A stretch of DNA of 62,141 nt, taken from the NCBI GenBank assembly GCA_013697245.1, contig JACCXH010000006.1, forward strand, positions 1-62,141, written 5' to 3'. The first letter of the stretch is position 1. Every line of letters starts with the position of its first letter. Below, in pieces: positions 28,182-37,544 of this stretch. The position numbers and the translations under genes were made by a program. The notes under the pieces were generated by a model, which did not search any database, had not been told where the DNA came from, and was given only the letters and a program-made list of their open reading frames with translations. The DNA comes from Bacteroidota bacterium. Its GTDB lineage: Bacteria > Bacteroidota > Bacteroidia > B-17B0 > Aurantibacillaceae.

Positions 28182-29693
28182 ATGATCAACGACAAAATTG
28201 AAGCAGCAGAACCCCGAAAACTTTATCCTTACCAGGAGCAAGCTGTAAACAATATTTTTAATCGTCTGGTTGAGCTGCCACCCAATGCCAATTTATTGTT
28301 TCAACTTCCAACCGGTGGTGGAAAAACAATTATTTTTAGTGAAATAGCAAAACGTTATATCCAGCAATTTGGACGAAAAGTATTGATCTTAACACATCGT
28401 ATCGAATTAGGCAAACAAACATCTGATGTTTTAGCAGAAGTAGGAATAAGCAATAAAGTAATTAATAGCGAAGTAAAACAACTGCCTCACCAGAGCGAAT
28501 ACCAAAGTTTTACAGCCCTTGTAGAAACATTAAATAATCGTTTGCAAGAGAACGATCAATTTTTAGAAGATATTGGTTTAGTGATCGTGGATGAGGCACA
28601 TAATAATTCATTCCGTAAGATCTTTCATTATTTTAATGATGTAAATATTTTAGGTGTAACTGCTACACCTTTAAGCAGTAATAAAAAACTTCCTTTATAT
28701 CAAACATATTCTGCCTTAATTGTTGGCGAAAGTATTTCGAATTTAATTGAGCAAGGTTTTTTATGCGAAGGACAAACTTATTCATACGATGTTAATTTAA
28801 GTTCCTTACGTGTTGGTAATAATGGTGAGTTTACTGTTGGTTCGCACGAAGTATTATACACCCAGGCCATTATGCAAAGTAAGCTTATTGAGGCTTATGA
28901 AGAAATGGGCAAGGGCACAAAAACCCTCATCTTTAATGCAGGTATCTTAACCAGCCGCGCTGTTTACGAAACATTTAAGAAGAAAGGTTATCCTGTTCGT
29001 CATTTAGATAGTACTTTTAGTGATAAGGATCGTGCAGAAACATTAGAGTGGTTCCGTAATACAAAAGATGGTGTTTTAACTTCTGTAAGTATTTTAACTA
29101 CAGGTTTTGATGAGCCGGAAGTGGAAACGATCATTTTAAATCGCGCTACAAAATCGCTTACGCTTTATCATCAAATGATAGGTAGAGGAAGTCGTATCCT
29201 GCCAACTAAAAAAACATTTAAGATCATTGATCTTGGATATAATTCGCGCCGTTTTAATTTATGGCAATACCCCATAGATTGGAAACATGTGTTTGCCGCA
29301 CCGCATTTATATTTAGAACACAGGTACAAAGACGAATGGAATTATGAATTAGAGAACGATTATGATATGCCTCCTGAAATTAAGGAGCGCTTCTTAAATT
29401 CAAGTGCCGAAGCTTTTATTGTAAAAGACCGTTATACCATGGCTTTACGCAAAGGGCATAAACCACAAACCGTTCTTGATCAAAGTTTAGAAGATCACTT
29501 TGCGCGTATTAAAGATAATGCTGCCGATTTTGATGAAGCATTAGAACTTTTTAATTTGTTGGGCGAAGAAATGAAATACCGTGTTCGTCAATACGGTAAA
29601 TGTATTAACTCTACCAATAACCACACCGATTGGCAATGCCAGACCTACGCCAGTAAATTGCGCAGGCGTTTAATGACCTATTACGCCGAGTAA
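28182..29693 (+). CDS. Superfamily 2 DEAH helicase, RadD-like
   Basis: 503 residues. Motif I is QLPTGGGKT (41-49), motif Ia ILTHRIEL, motif II VDEAH (136-140), motif III GVTATP, motif V STTGFDEPEV-like (SILTTGFDEPEV) and motif VI YHQMIGRGSRI. The layout matches RadD/YejH or SSL2-type helicases, which help DNA repair. The C-terminal ~130 residues are helical and lack the zinc finger seen in E. coli RadD, and three cysteines or histidines near the end (KCINSTNNHTDWQC) could still bind metal. A small membrane protein gene begins 2 nt after its stop codon. Confidence 0.85.
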   Translation: MINDKIEAAEPRKLYPYQEQAVNNIFNRLVELPPNANLLFQLPTGGGKTIIFSEIAKRYIQQFGRKVLILTHRIELGKQTSDVLAEVGISNKVINSEVKQLPHQSEYQSFTALVETLNNRLQENDQFLEDIGLVIVDEAHNNSFRKIFHYFNDVNILGVTATPLSSNKKLPLYQTYSALIVGESISNLIEQGFLCEGQTYSYDVNLSSLRVGNNGEFTVGSHEVLYTQAIMQSKLIEAYEEMGKGTKTLIFNAGILTSRAVYETFKKKGYPVRHLDSTFSDKDRAETLEWFRNTKDGVLTSVSILTTGFDEPEVETIILNRATKSLTLYHQMIGRGSRILPTKKTFKIIDLGYNSRRFNLWQYPIDWKHVFAAPHLYLEHRYKDEWNYELENDYDMPPEIKERFLNSSAEAFIVKDRYTMALRKGHKPQTVLDQSLEDHFARIKDNAADFDEALELFNLLGEEMKYRVRQYGKCINSTNNHTDWQCQTYASKLRRRLMTYYAE

Positions 29694-29694
29694 T

Positions 29695-29961
29695 ATGAGC
29701 CATCGCCTCGTTTATAAGATCTTGGGATATCTTTCGCTTGTTATTGGAGCTCTTGCGGCATTATCAATCTACAGGATCCAATTTTCTTTTTACGGAATTC
29801 TTTGCGGCCTTTTGGGATTTATTGTTGCGGGAATAAATATCTTTTTAAATACAAAATATTATTCTGAAGAAGAAAAATACCCTAAAGGTTATATAGGAAT
29901 GGTGTTAAGCTCTGTACCTGTTCTGTTCATGTTATTTGTGATAATGAAGCACCGCCATTAG
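29695..29961 (+). CDS. Small membrane protein, unknown
   Basis: 88 residues with three predicted membrane segments (about 8-25, 31-51 and 67-84) and a short charged loop SEEEKYPKG between the second and third. Its ATG lies one base after the helicase stop, so it is translated from the same message. No family was recognised. Confidence 0.7.
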   Translation: MSHRLVYKILGYLSLVIGALAALSIYRIQFSFYGILCGLLGFIVAGINIFLNTKYYSEEEKYPKGYIGMVLSSVPVLFMLFVIMKHRH

Positions 29962-30081
29962 ATATTTTGTCCCTACGGGACCCTTTTTATTTTGAAACTA
30001 AGATTTGTTTTTTTGCCCCGTTAAGTACAATCTAATTTAGAAGTAAAAAATGTTTAACAAAGTCCCATAGGGACGAAATAT
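29962..30081. repeat. REPIN-like element with GTCCCTAyGGGAC ends
   Basis: ATATTTTGTCCCTACGGGAC (29962-29981) and GTCCCATAGGGACGAAATAT (30062-30081) are inverted copies, 18 of 20 matching, around an ~80-bp AT-rich centre. Each end is itself palindromic (GTCCC...GGGAC), the doublet layout of REPINs. The element starts at the base after the preceding stop codon. No coding potential is seen in the rest of this 268-bp gap. Confidence 0.75.
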
Positions 30082-30229
30082 AAAGCCTACGTATTTCTGC
30101 GTATTTCAGGGTTTTCGCATCTTCTGTATGTTTGTAAAAACAGATGAAAACAAAAAAGACCCTATTCTTAGCATTTTATAAAAAAGTAATAGCCGTTTTA
30201 AAATATATTTATTAGTTTCAAGAAGTATT

Positions 30230-30877
30230 ATGATAAAGATAGCAGTAGTAGATGATATTAAAACCGTACGGTCAACAATCGTAAGTAAGATACAATTGTC
30301 TAAAGATATGCAGGTAGTAAAAGAATTTAGTAACGGCAAAGAAGTACTTCATGCTATGATGCAGGGATTGGAAGTGGATGTTATTATAATGGATATTGAA
30401 ATGCCCGAGATGGATGGTATAGAAGCCACAGAAAAGATCATTGCAAAATATGCAGATACAAAAATATTAATGTGCACAGTTTTTGATGATGAGACAAATT
30501 TATTTAAAGCAATATGTGCCGGAGCAAAAGGTTATTTATTAAAAGATGAAAAACCTGAAAAGATACATCGCGCTATTTTTGAAACTATGGAAGGTGGAAG
30601 CGCTATGAGTGCTAGCATTGCTTTAAAATCGTTGAACCTTATAAAGAATGCAACCATAAAAGTGAAGCAGGTCATAAATACTGACAGTAATCTTACCAAG
30701 CGCGAAATAGAAATGCTTGAACTAATTGCAAAAGGCCTGAGTTATGAGCAGGTAGCGGATAGCACCGGCATTAGTTATGGCACTGTTAGAAAACATCTTG
30801 AAAATATTTATAAAAAACTAAATGTTCATAGTAAATTAGAAGCAGTAAATAAAGCACAGAAAGATGGTTTGCTCTGA
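30230..30877 (+). CDS. NarL/LuxR-type response regulator
   Basis: 215 residues. Receiver domain 1-120 with phospho-acceptor D55 (IIMDIEMPEMDG) and K at the conserved KGYLLKD. LuxR-type helix-turn-helix at about 150-212 (LTKREIEMLELIAKGLSYEQVADSTGISYGTVRKHLENIYKKL). It is the DNA-binding output of the TPR kinase encoded 22 bp downstream. Targets are unknown. Confidence 0.93.
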   Translation: MIKIAVVDDIKTVRSTIVSKIQLSKDMQVVKEFSNGKEVLHAMMQGLEVDVIIMDIEMPEMDGIEATEKIIAKYADTKILMCTVFDDETNLFKAICAGAKGYLLKDEKPEKIHRAIFETMEGGSAMSASIALKSLNLIKNATIKVKQVINTDSNLTKREIEMLELIAKGLSYEQVADSTGISYGTVRKHLENIYKKLNVHSKLEAVNKAQKDGLL

Positions 30878-30899
30878 CTGGCACTAACATATTTATTTT

Positions 30900-32846
30900 T
30901 TGGAAAAACAAACATCACATTCACTTAACTTTTTGGTTGGAGTATTTTTATTCTTTACCATTTCTTGTTTTTCGCAGAATACGAGCGATGAGCTTAATAG
31001 AACAATTGATTCTGTTTTAAAAAAACTTCCCTCACTTTCCGGCGTAGAAAAAGTAAAAGCGTTGGATGACCTTTGTTATTATACTTCCAGCAGTAATGTT
31101 GATCTATCTATTAATTATGGTAATAAGGCACTTGCCCTTGCTAAAGAAATTGGTAGTGATTCTTTATTGATCGCCATGTGCATGAATGAATTAGGACTTA
31201 GTTATTATTATAAAGGAAATTTTGATAGTTGTGTCATTCTTGAGGAGGCGGCATATAGGATACGTTTAGCGAATCAGAAATGGCGTGATGCCGGAGCTAG
31301 TATGAGCAAAGCCGCTCTTGGCTATTACGAAAAAGGAAAATACGATATAAGCTTAGAAAAGAATTTAACTGCATTGGACCTTTTAAAAAAAGCCGGCTCG
31401 AAAGGAGAAACTTTTAAGCTCCAAAATAATATCGGTAGTATTTATGAGCGTAATAACCAGTTTGAGGAAGCAAAAAAAATGTACATGGCCTCTTCTGAAG
31501 GTGCCTTGGCGTTTAAAGATTATGAAGGCTACGTTACTGCAAAAAGTAATTATGCAATTGCTATGCAAACTCAGGGCGATGTAAAAGGCGCTGTTAAAAT
31601 CTTTAATGAAATGTTACCCATTTGCCAAAAGTATTGTCGCGAGGAGCTTATGTCGCAGATCTATCAGTGTCTTGGCGTTTCTGAAAGAAAGTTGGGTAAT
31701 ACCAAAAAAGGGTTGGAGTATTATTTAAAAGCAAAAGAAGTATATGATAGAATTGGTTCTATTAGTGGCATGTCTATTATTAACACTAACATTGGGCTCT
31801 GTTATATTGATCTTAACAGGTATACGGAAGCTAATGATTTTTTATTGCTCGGCTTAAAACAATCGCAAGAGATAAACAGCCTGCTTTGGCAAAAAAAGGC
31901 TTACCTTGGGTTATACACATTAGAGCATCATAAGCAGGATTATAAGCTGGCCAACTCGTACCTCGAGAAATACCAGAAGATCAACGATAGTATTTACAAT
32001 ATTGACACCCAGGATAAATTAGGAAAGCTGCAAACAGAATATGAAGTAGAACAAAAAGAGAATACCATACTGCTTCAAAAGAATACTATTGCAGAACATG
32101 AGTTAAGTATAAATGAACAAAATACTTTTTTAATTATTCTTATTTCCGCTTTTGCAGTTTTATTATTGCTGGTTCTCTTTATCATTCAAAGAAATAATAT
32201 TAAACGGAAAAAAGCAGAACTTGTTTTTCAAAAAAATATTCAGAAAGAACGTTCCAGGATCTCAAAAGATCTGCACGATAATATGGGCGCGGAGCTAACC
32301 ATTATTAGTTCGTCAATAGATATAAAAGCACATGGTATTGAGAAGGAGAAAGACAAGCAGGATCTTGAGAACATTTCAGATCAGGTTAGGAAAGCCTCTG
32401 CCTTAATGCGTGATACAATTTGGACAGTGAGCGAAGAAAAGATCTCGATGGTGCAATTTGGTATTAAAATAAAAGAGTTTGCCGACAGGACCTTTAAACA
32501 TAAGAACATTGCAGTTCATTTTAAAAATGCAAACGGCGAATTGAATTTGCGACCAGAAAGCACTTTAAATTTATTCAGGATAGTGCAGGAGGTGATCAAC
32601 AATGCTTCCAAACATTCTGAAGCAAAAAATTTTTATATTGATAATTTTTCAAGTAATGAGCGTGAAATAATATTGCAGGATGACGGCGCAGGCTTTGATA
32701 TGGCAATTGTTGAAAGAGGTTATGGTTTAAATAATATCATGCAACGCGCAAAAGATATAAATGGCAAACTGGATTTTGAAATTAAAAAAGACGCATATAC
32801 CAGAGTAAAAATTGTGATCAGCGAAGATTCTATTTGGCGTTCTTAA
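30900..32846 (+). CDS. TPR-containing sensor histidine kinase (HisKA_3 type)
   Basis: 648 residues. Signal sequence (8-25), periplasmic tetratricopeptide repeats (about 45-365), a coiled coil, one membrane span (409-430), then a HisKA_3 dimerisation domain with phospho-acceptor H459 (ERSRISKDLHDNMGAELT) and an HATPase_c domain (NNASKH, DDGAGFD). It phosphorylates the NarL-type regulator encoded just upstream. The start is TTG at 30900: a stop codon lies five codons upstream and the next ATG would delete the signal sequence. The TPR part suggests sensing through protein or peptide binding, signal unknown. Confidence 0.9.
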   Translation: MEKQTSHSLNFLVGVFLFFTISCFSQNTSDELNRTIDSVLKKLPSLSGVEKVKALDDLCYYTSSSNVDLSINYGNKALALAKEIGSDSLLIAMCMNELGLSYYYKGNFDSCVILEEAAYRIRLANQKWRDAGASMSKAALGYYEKGKYDISLEKNLTALDLLKKAGSKGETFKLQNNIGSIYERNNQFEEAKKMYMASSEGALAFKDYEGYVTAKSNYAIAMQTQGDVKGAVKIFNEMLPICQKYCREELMSQIYQCLGVSERKLGNTKKGLEYYLKAKEVYDRIGSISGMSIINTNIGLCYIDLNRYTEANDFLLLGLKQSQEINSLLWQKKAYLGLYTLEHHKQDYKLANSYLEKYQKINDSIYNIDTQDKLGKLQTEYEVEQKENTILLQKNTIAEHELSINEQNTFLIILISAFAVLLLLVLFIIQRNNIKRKKAELVFQKNIQKERSRISKDLHDNMGAELTIISSSIDIKAHGIEKEKDKQDLENISDQVRKASALMRDTIWTVSEEKISMVQFGIKIKEFADRTFKHKNIAVHFKNANGELNLRPESTLNLFRIVQEVINNASKHSEAKNFYIDNFSSNEREIILQDDGAGFDMAIVERGYGLNNIMQRAKDINGKLDFEIKKDAYTRVKIVISEDSIWRS

Positions 32847-32878
32847 CCTGAAAAGTTTTTAAGTCACACAATAAAACT

Positions 32879-33032
32879 GCCACTAATTTCACGAATGCCA
32901 CTAATTTTTTTTGGTTATTCAGTTTAGTGAAAATTATTACTTTGGCGACTTGTCGCCAAAGTAAATTAATTACACCAACAAGATAATTTTAATTTGCGTA
33001 AGTGATTTTGTGAAATTGGTGGAATTAGTGGC
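32879..33032. repeat. Inverted-repeat element of the GCCACTAATT family (copy B)
   Basis: GCCACTAATTTCACGAAT (32879-32896), followed by a second GCCACTAATT (32897-32906), faces ATTGGTGGAATTAGTGGC (33015-33032); the outer arms match at 16 of 18 positions. The centre holds a perfect 11-bp hairpin ACTTTGGCGAC / GTCGCCAAAGT with a 2-nt loop (32939-32962). It fills the gap between the convergent kinase and hemF genes and ends 18 bp from the hemF stop, like copy A beside lnt. Confidence 0.72.
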
Positions 33033-33050
33033 TTGATATTTAGTGCGAGA

Positions 33051-33989
33051 TTAAATCCAATCTATATCCTTTTTCAAAAGGCTTAGCGTCATTTCTTCTT
33101 CCGAATTTTTTTCCGGTTTAAAATCATACTCCCAACCGGCAGTTTTTGGCAAACTCATTAAAATTGATTCTACACGGCCATTAGTTTCCAAACCAAATTT
33201 TGTGCCTTTGTCATAGATTAAATTAAACTCTACATAACGGCCACGACGAAGTAATTGCCAGTCCTTATTTTTTTCAGTAAAAGATTTATGTTTATTTCTG
33301 GTGATGAGTTCGGTATAAGTAGGCGCAAATGCTTTTCCAACATCCTGCCAAAAAGCAAAGTTCTTTTCAAAATTCATATTACCTTCTGTATTTAAGCGGT
33401 CAAAAAATATACCGCCAATGCCGCGGGTTTCTTTTCGGTGACTGATATAAAAATAATCGTCGGCCCACTTTTTAAATTTCGAATAATAATCTTTATGATG
33501 TTTATCACAAAGGTTTTTTAATTGTGAATGAAAAAAAATAGCGTCATCATCAAAAATATAATGTGGTGTCAGGTCAATACCTCCACCTAACCATTTAACA
33601 CCACCATCCATTTCAAAATAACGGATGTTCATGTGAATAATAGGCACCATTGGGTTTTTTGGATGAATAACAATGGAAACGCCCGTTGCAAAAAATTGAG
33701 GCCGAATGCTAAACTCCCTCTCCTCTGGAGAGGGCTGGGGTGAGGCTGAATGTGCACTCTCTTTAAATAAAAAATCGGGCGTATCGCCACTAACAGCACT
33801 AAATAATACTCCGCCTTTTTCAATTATATTTCCTTCTTTAATAATGCGGGTTCTGCCACCACCGCCTTCTTTGCGGATCCAGTTCTCTTCTTCAAATTTC
33901 GATCCTCCATCTGCATTTTCTAACGAAAGGCAAATAGCATCTTGTAAATTCTTTAACCATTCAGAAATGGTTTCTTTATTTATTTCCAT
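33051..33989 (-). CDS. hemF: Oxygen-dependent coproporphyrinogen III oxidase with in-frame repeat insertion
   Basis: 312 residues. Family blocks include the Gly-rich GGGGRTRIIKEG (loop ~43-53), VIHPKNPMVPIIHMNIRYF (~107-125), GGGIDLTPHYIF and RGRYVEFNLIYDKGTKFGL. The enzyme oxidatively decarboxylates coproporphyrinogen III to protoporphyrinogen IX in haem synthesis. Residues about 80-96 (SASPQPSPEEREFS) are coded by a palindromic repeat element inserted in frame between two conserved blocks. The ATG lies within the end of the upstream LysM gene (10-bp overlap), so the two are coupled. Confidence 0.93.
   Translation of the reverse strand: MEINKETISEWLKNLQDAICLSLENADGGSKFEEENWIRKEGGGGRTRIIKEGNIIEKGGVLFSAVSGDTPDFLFKESAHSASPQPSPEEREFSIRPQFFATGVSIVIHPKNPMVPIIHMNIRYFEMDGGVKWLGGGIDLTPHYIFDDDAIFFHSQLKNLCDKHHKDYYSKFKKWADDYFYISHRKETRGIGGIFFDRLNTEGNMNFEKNFAFWQDVGKAFAPTYTELITRNKHKSFTEKNKDWQLLRRGRYVEFNLIYDKGTKFGLETNGRVESILMSLPKTAGWEYDFKPEKNSEEEMTLSLLKKDIDWI
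33714..33745. repeat. Palindromic repeat inserted in the hemF coding sequence
   Basis: CCCTCTCC (33716-33723) and GGAGAGGG (33727-33734) are perfect arms around TCT, followed by CTGGGGTGAGG. This string is recalled as a frequent intergenic repeat of Bacteroidota and other bacteria (CCCTCTCC...GGAGAGGGC.GGGGTGAGG). Its reading frame here gives SPQPSPEERE inside HemF without a stop. Confidence 0.75.
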
Positions 33990-35677
33990 CCTGTTTTTTG
34001 AAGCTGGTAGTTATTATATTTAAAAATATAAACACCACGGTTATCAAAACCGGTAGAATTGTCCGGCCTGTAAAATTTAAAGCGCATGTAATTTGTTTCA
34101 GCAGAAAGGTTGTTGAGGTTAAATACAAAATTCGGCCCCCATTCTTTCAAATTCTTTAAATAATAATTAGCAATATCGTTACCAATAAAATAAAATTCGG
34201 TAGGGTAAGTATCCTGCATTATCTTATAATTATCTATTAAAGCTGAATATGCTTTTGTATTACTCACATTATATTGATGCGGGAACGTAAAATGCAATGA
34301 ATTTAAATACTCCTGGTCGATATTATCTATCCCTGTTGTGTTTTGCCAGCCGCATAATACAATATCTTTCTTCTCAGAAAAGATGGCCAGTTGCGTTGTA
34401 AAATCAGCAATAAACACTTGGTTATTGCTTAATGCAATAATTATGTTTTTTGCATTTGGCGTGTATGCGCTTTTAATTCCATCCAAACCTCTTACAATAG
34501 TAACAGTATCTTTTGCCGGTTTACCAAGTTGCTGCTGCCTCTCGTTATAATATTTTTTAAAAGCATTTACATAGGCAATTTCTTTAGCATCTTTTTGAAA
34601 AGCAGAAACTAAAAATATTTTTGCATTATTACTTATTAACGAATCAATGCAATAATCAGCAAGGCTTTCTAATAAAGTAAATTGCGAGGGATTGGCCTTA
34701 GAAGCATACACATTGTTAAACAACATTTTGTTTTGCTGTGTTATTGGTGTAATAATTGGGATACTTAATTCTTTTGCCTTTTGTGCTATAGATTTAAAAC
34801 CGTTTGCGTAAAGCGGACCAAAAATAAAATCGATCTGTTTTGTTTTAAGATCGCTTAATAGTTGTGTATGTTTTAATGAATCCTTTTCATCTTCATCATA
34901 CAACTCTAAATTGATCTCAAAGCCTTTTGTAGATAAAGAATCGATAGCGCTTTTAAAACCTAAATAAAAATCAACGGCATAAGAAGAAACAAGTGGGAAA
35001 TTTATTTTGTTCTTGGCCATATTGTTAATGTCTAAGGCAAGAGTCTGGTCGAGCTTAAATGGAAGCACGAGTGCAATGTTATAGCTGCCTTTAATGGGTT
35101 TTGTTACCACCTTGGCTTTTGAAGTATCTATAGTTATTGGCGCAGTATTTGAAGAAATTGTATTGATGATCTCTTTGCCTTGCTTTCGTTTGTTCTTTTC
35201 ACTAATGGCGATCAATTGTCCTTCTTTTAAACCCTGTGTGGCAATATTTGGATTAAAAGCATTGAGTTGTGCTTCGGTAAGGTTAAATTTTTTGGTAATA
35301 GAATAAATGGTCTCACCTTTAGAGATTTTATACGTAAAATATCTTGAAGTATCTGCCTGCCCCGAAACCGGTATGTTTGTATTTATAGTTGTTGTTGGTA
35401 ACGCTTTAACTGTAGCAAAACCGGTTGGTATTTTTATTTCCTGGTTGGCTTTAACGCCATTTTTTAAGTCGGGATTATTATTATAAAGCTCGTCTAATGT
35501 AACATTATACAATTTTGTAATAGAGTATAGGCTTTGGCCTTTTTCTATTTTATGGATGTAATAACTTTTGCCATCAAAATTTTGAATGTTGGTTGATTTG
35601 GTTTGGGCCGAAATGATAAATGATACAAGACAAATGATGCAGGACAAAAAATATTTATTCAAATTGGTGTTTATCAT
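33980..35677 (-). CDS. LysM and periplasmic-binding-protein fusion
   Basis: 565 residues. Signal peptide (1-24), LysM 1 (about 38-82, KIEKGQSLYSITKLYNVTLDELYNNNPDL), LysM 2 (about 112-158, KISKGETIYSITKKFNLTEAQLNAFNPNI), then a type I periplasmic-binding-like domain (about 200-550) with ABC amino-acid-binding features (NIALVLPFKLDQ, DFIFGPLYANGFKSIAQKA). LysM binds peptidoglycan. Proteins of this architecture are common in Bacteroidota, probably anchored to the wall, with no known transporter partner here. The gene is the first of a pair with hemF. Confidence 0.87.
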   Translation of the reverse strand: MINTNLNKYFLSCIICLVSFIISAQTKSTNIQNFDGKSYYIHKIEKGQSLYSITKLYNVTLDELYNNNPDLKNGVKANQEIKIPTGFATVKALPTTTINTNIPVSGQADTSRYFTYKISKGETIYSITKKFNLTEAQLNAFNPNIATQGLKEGQLIAISEKNKRKQGKEIINTISSNTAPITIDTSKAKVVTKPIKGSYNIALVLPFKLDQTLALDINNMAKNKINFPLVSSYAVDFYLGFKSAIDSLSTKGFEINLELYDEDEKDSLKHTQLLSDLKTKQIDFIFGPLYANGFKSIAQKAKELSIPIITPITQQNKMLFNNVYASKANPSQFTLLESLADYCIDSLISNNAKIFLVSAFQKDAKEIAYVNAFKKYYNERQQQLGKPAKDTVTIVRGLDGIKSAYTPNAKNIIIALSNNQVFIADFTTQLAIFSEKKDIVLCGWQNTTGIDNIDQEYLNSLHFTFPHQYNVSNTKAYSALIDNYKIMQDTYPTEFYFIGNDIANYYLKNLKEWGPNFVFNLNNLSAETNYMRFKFYRPDNSTGFDNRGVYIFKYNNYQLQKTGWK

Positions 35678-35718
35678 TAATCCTAAATCTTATATCTTAA
35701 ATCAAAAAATCTTAATTA

Positions 35719-37248
35719 TTATTCCCACTCAATAGTAGCCGGAGGTTTAGAACTTATATCATAAACAACCCTATTAACACCTTTTACCTTATTAATAATT
35801 TCGTTACTCATTTTTGCTAAAAAATCGTAAGGTAAATGACACCAGTCGGCTGTCATGCCATCGGTAGATGATACAGCCCTTAGTGCAACAGCGTTTTCGT
35901 ATGTTCTTTCATCGCCCATTACACCAACACTTTGCACGTTCAATAAAATCGCTCCTGCCTGCCAAACGGTATTGTATAAATTATGCGTTCTTAATCCGTC
36001 AATAAAAATAGCATCTACTTCTTGTACAATTCTAACTTTTTCTGCGGTAATATCTCCAAGAATGCGAATGGCTAAACCCGGGCCCGGAAAAGGGTGTCGG
36101 CCCAATAAAGCTGCGTCAATATTTAATGCCCTGCCTACACGGCGCACTTCATCTTTAAATAAAGCGCGCAAAGGCTCAACAATTTTTAATTTCATGTAAG
36201 CCGGCAAACCACCCACGTTGTGATGCGATTTAATGGTGGCACTTGGCCCATTAACACTTAAACTTTCAATTACATCGGGATAAATAGTGCCTTGCGCTAA
36301 CCATTTTACATCTGTAATTTGGTTCGACTCCTCATCAAACACATCAATAAATACTTTGCCAATGGCTTTGCGCTTTAACTCCGGATCGCTCACTCCTGCA
36401 AGGGCAGAGTAAAATTTATCCTTTGCGTTAACGCCTTTTACATTAAGCCCCATGTTTTTATAGGAATCAAGTACTTGCTCAAATTCGTTTTTACGAAGAA
36501 GTCCGTTATCCACAAAAATGCAATATAAATTCTTACCAATGGCTTTATGCAATAATACTGCTGCCACACTGGAATCTACGCCACCAGATAGGCCCAGCAC
36601 AACCTTATCGTTACCGATGGTTTTTTTAAGTTCTGCAATGGTTGTGTCAATAAAGGAGTCGGAGGTCCACAAGCCTTTGCAGCCGCAGATCCCATAAACA
36701 AAGTTTTTTAATATCTTAGCCCCTTCATCAGTGTGGTAAACTTCGGGGTGAAACTGAATGGCATGTGTTTCCTCACCGGCTATGGCATAAGCAGCGATCT
36801 TAACGTCGTGTGTACTAGCAGTTATTTTATAATTTTCGGGAATCTTTAAAATTGTATCGGCATGGCTCATCCATACTACCGAATCGTCTCTAATATCATT
36901 GAATAATTTAGCATTCTTGTCTTTAATTTCGAGATGGGCTCTGCCATATTCGCGTGAGTTGGATTTGCCAACTTCGCCACCATAAAAATGGGCTAAATAT
37001 TGGGCGCCATAACAAATACCTAAAAGCGGTAATTTGCCTTTTATTTTTGAAAGATCGGGTTTAAGAGGCTCTTCCTGTCGCACGCTGTGAGGGCTTCCGG
37101 ATAGAATAACACCTTTAATATCCTGAGTAATTTCTGGAACTTTATTGTAAGGATGAATTTCACAATAAACGTTTAATTCGCGCAAACGACGAGCAATAAG
37201 TTGCGTAAATTGTGAACCAAAATCTAGAATAAGGATTTGCTCTTGCAT
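35719..37248 (-). CDS. guaA: GMP synthase (glutamine-hydrolysing)
   Basis: 509 residues from the ATG at 37248; an in-frame TTG three codons upstream is less likely. Glutamine amidotransferase triad is C79 (LLGICYGAQ), H167 and E169 ([10 protein letters not shown]). The ATP-pyrophosphatase P-loop is [10 protein letters not shown] (~218-227), and the C-terminal dimerisation domain ends [15 protein letters not shown]. It aminates XMP to GMP. A TATTTTTG box ends 6 nt before the ATG. Confidence 0.96.
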   Translation of the reverse strand: MQEQILILDFGSQFTQLIARRLRELNVYCEIHPYNKVPEITQDIKGVILSGSPHSVRQEEPLKPDLSKIKGKLPLLGICYGAQYLAHFYGGEVGKSNSREYGRAHLEIKDKNAKLFNDIRDDSVVWMSHADTILKIPENYKITASTHDVKIAAYAIAGEETHAIQFHPEVYHTDEGAKILKNFVYGICGCKGLWTSDSFIDTTIAELKKTIGNDKVVLGLSGGVDSSVAAVLLHKAIGKNLYCIFVDNGLLRKNEFEQVLDSYKNMGLNVKGVNAKDKFYSALAGVSDPELKRKAIGKVFIDVFDEESNQITDVKWLAQGTIYPDVIESLSVNGPSATIKSHHNVGGLPAYMKLKIVEPLRALFKDEVRRVGRALNIDAALLGRHPFPGPGLAIRILGDITAEKVRIVQEVDAIFIDGLRTHNLYNTVWQAGAILLNVQSVGVMGDERTYENAVALRAVSSTDGMTADWCHLPYDFLAKMSNEIINKVKGVNRVVYDISSKPPATIEWE

Positions 37249-37254
37249 AGAAGA

Positions 37255-37262
37255 CAAAAATA
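37255..37262 (-). promoter_or_regulatory. Candidate -7 box (TATTTTTG) before guaA
   Basis: Exact TAnnTTTG match ending 6 nt upstream of the guaA ATG on the minus strand. No TTTG -33 box at 17-20 nt. Confidence 0.42.
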
Positions 37263-37332
37263 CAATTAAATTTTAGTCAATAATGCTTATAAACAAAGGG
37301 TTAAACAATATTTAAGAAAAAACGCCTGTTTT

Positions 37333-37362
37333 TTTGAAAGATTTAAAATTTATGTATATTTG
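37333..37362 (+). promoter_or_regulatory. Promoter of tRNA-Pro
   Basis: TTTG (37333-37336), 18-nt spacer, TATATTTG (37355-37362): both boxes match the Bacteroidota consensus exactly. The mature tRNA begins 28 nt downstream. Confidence 0.78.
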
Positions 37363-37390
37363 CACTCTCAATTTTTTGAGACATACACCT

Positions 37391-37464
37391 CGGGGTGTAG
37401 CGTAGCCCGGTATCGCGCCTGCTTTGGGAGCAGGAGGTCGTCAGTTCGAATCTGGCCACCCCGA
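37391..37464 (+). tRNA. tRNA-Pro (anticodon TGG)
   Basis: 74 nt. Acceptor stem CGGGGTG / CACCCCG with discriminator A, D arm, anticodon stem CCTGC / GCAGG around loop TTTGGGA (anticodon TGG at 37425-37427), T arm GTCAGTTCGAATCTGGC. No CCA is encoded. Debris of an integrated element lies directly downstream. Confidence 0.96.
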
Positions 37465-37473
37465 CGAAAGAGT

Positions 37474-37509
37474 AAAGCTTTCAGACTTTAATAGTTTGGA
37501 AGCTTTTTT
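37474..37509 (+). terminator. Probable terminator of tRNA-Pro
   Basis: AAAGCTTTC (37474-37482) pairs with GGAAGCTTT (37498-37506), one mismatch, followed by a T run. Confidence 0.6.
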
Positions 37510-37544
37510 CGTTTGTATTAATTCCAAAGTAAAAAGACAATTCT

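Noticed and set aside
33629-33823. 64-residue frame with HPSPLQRRGS
   Set aside because: Other-frame reading of the repeat inside hemF.
35855-36199. 114-residue plus-strand frame
   Set aside because: Antisense of guaA, whose own coding is unambiguous.
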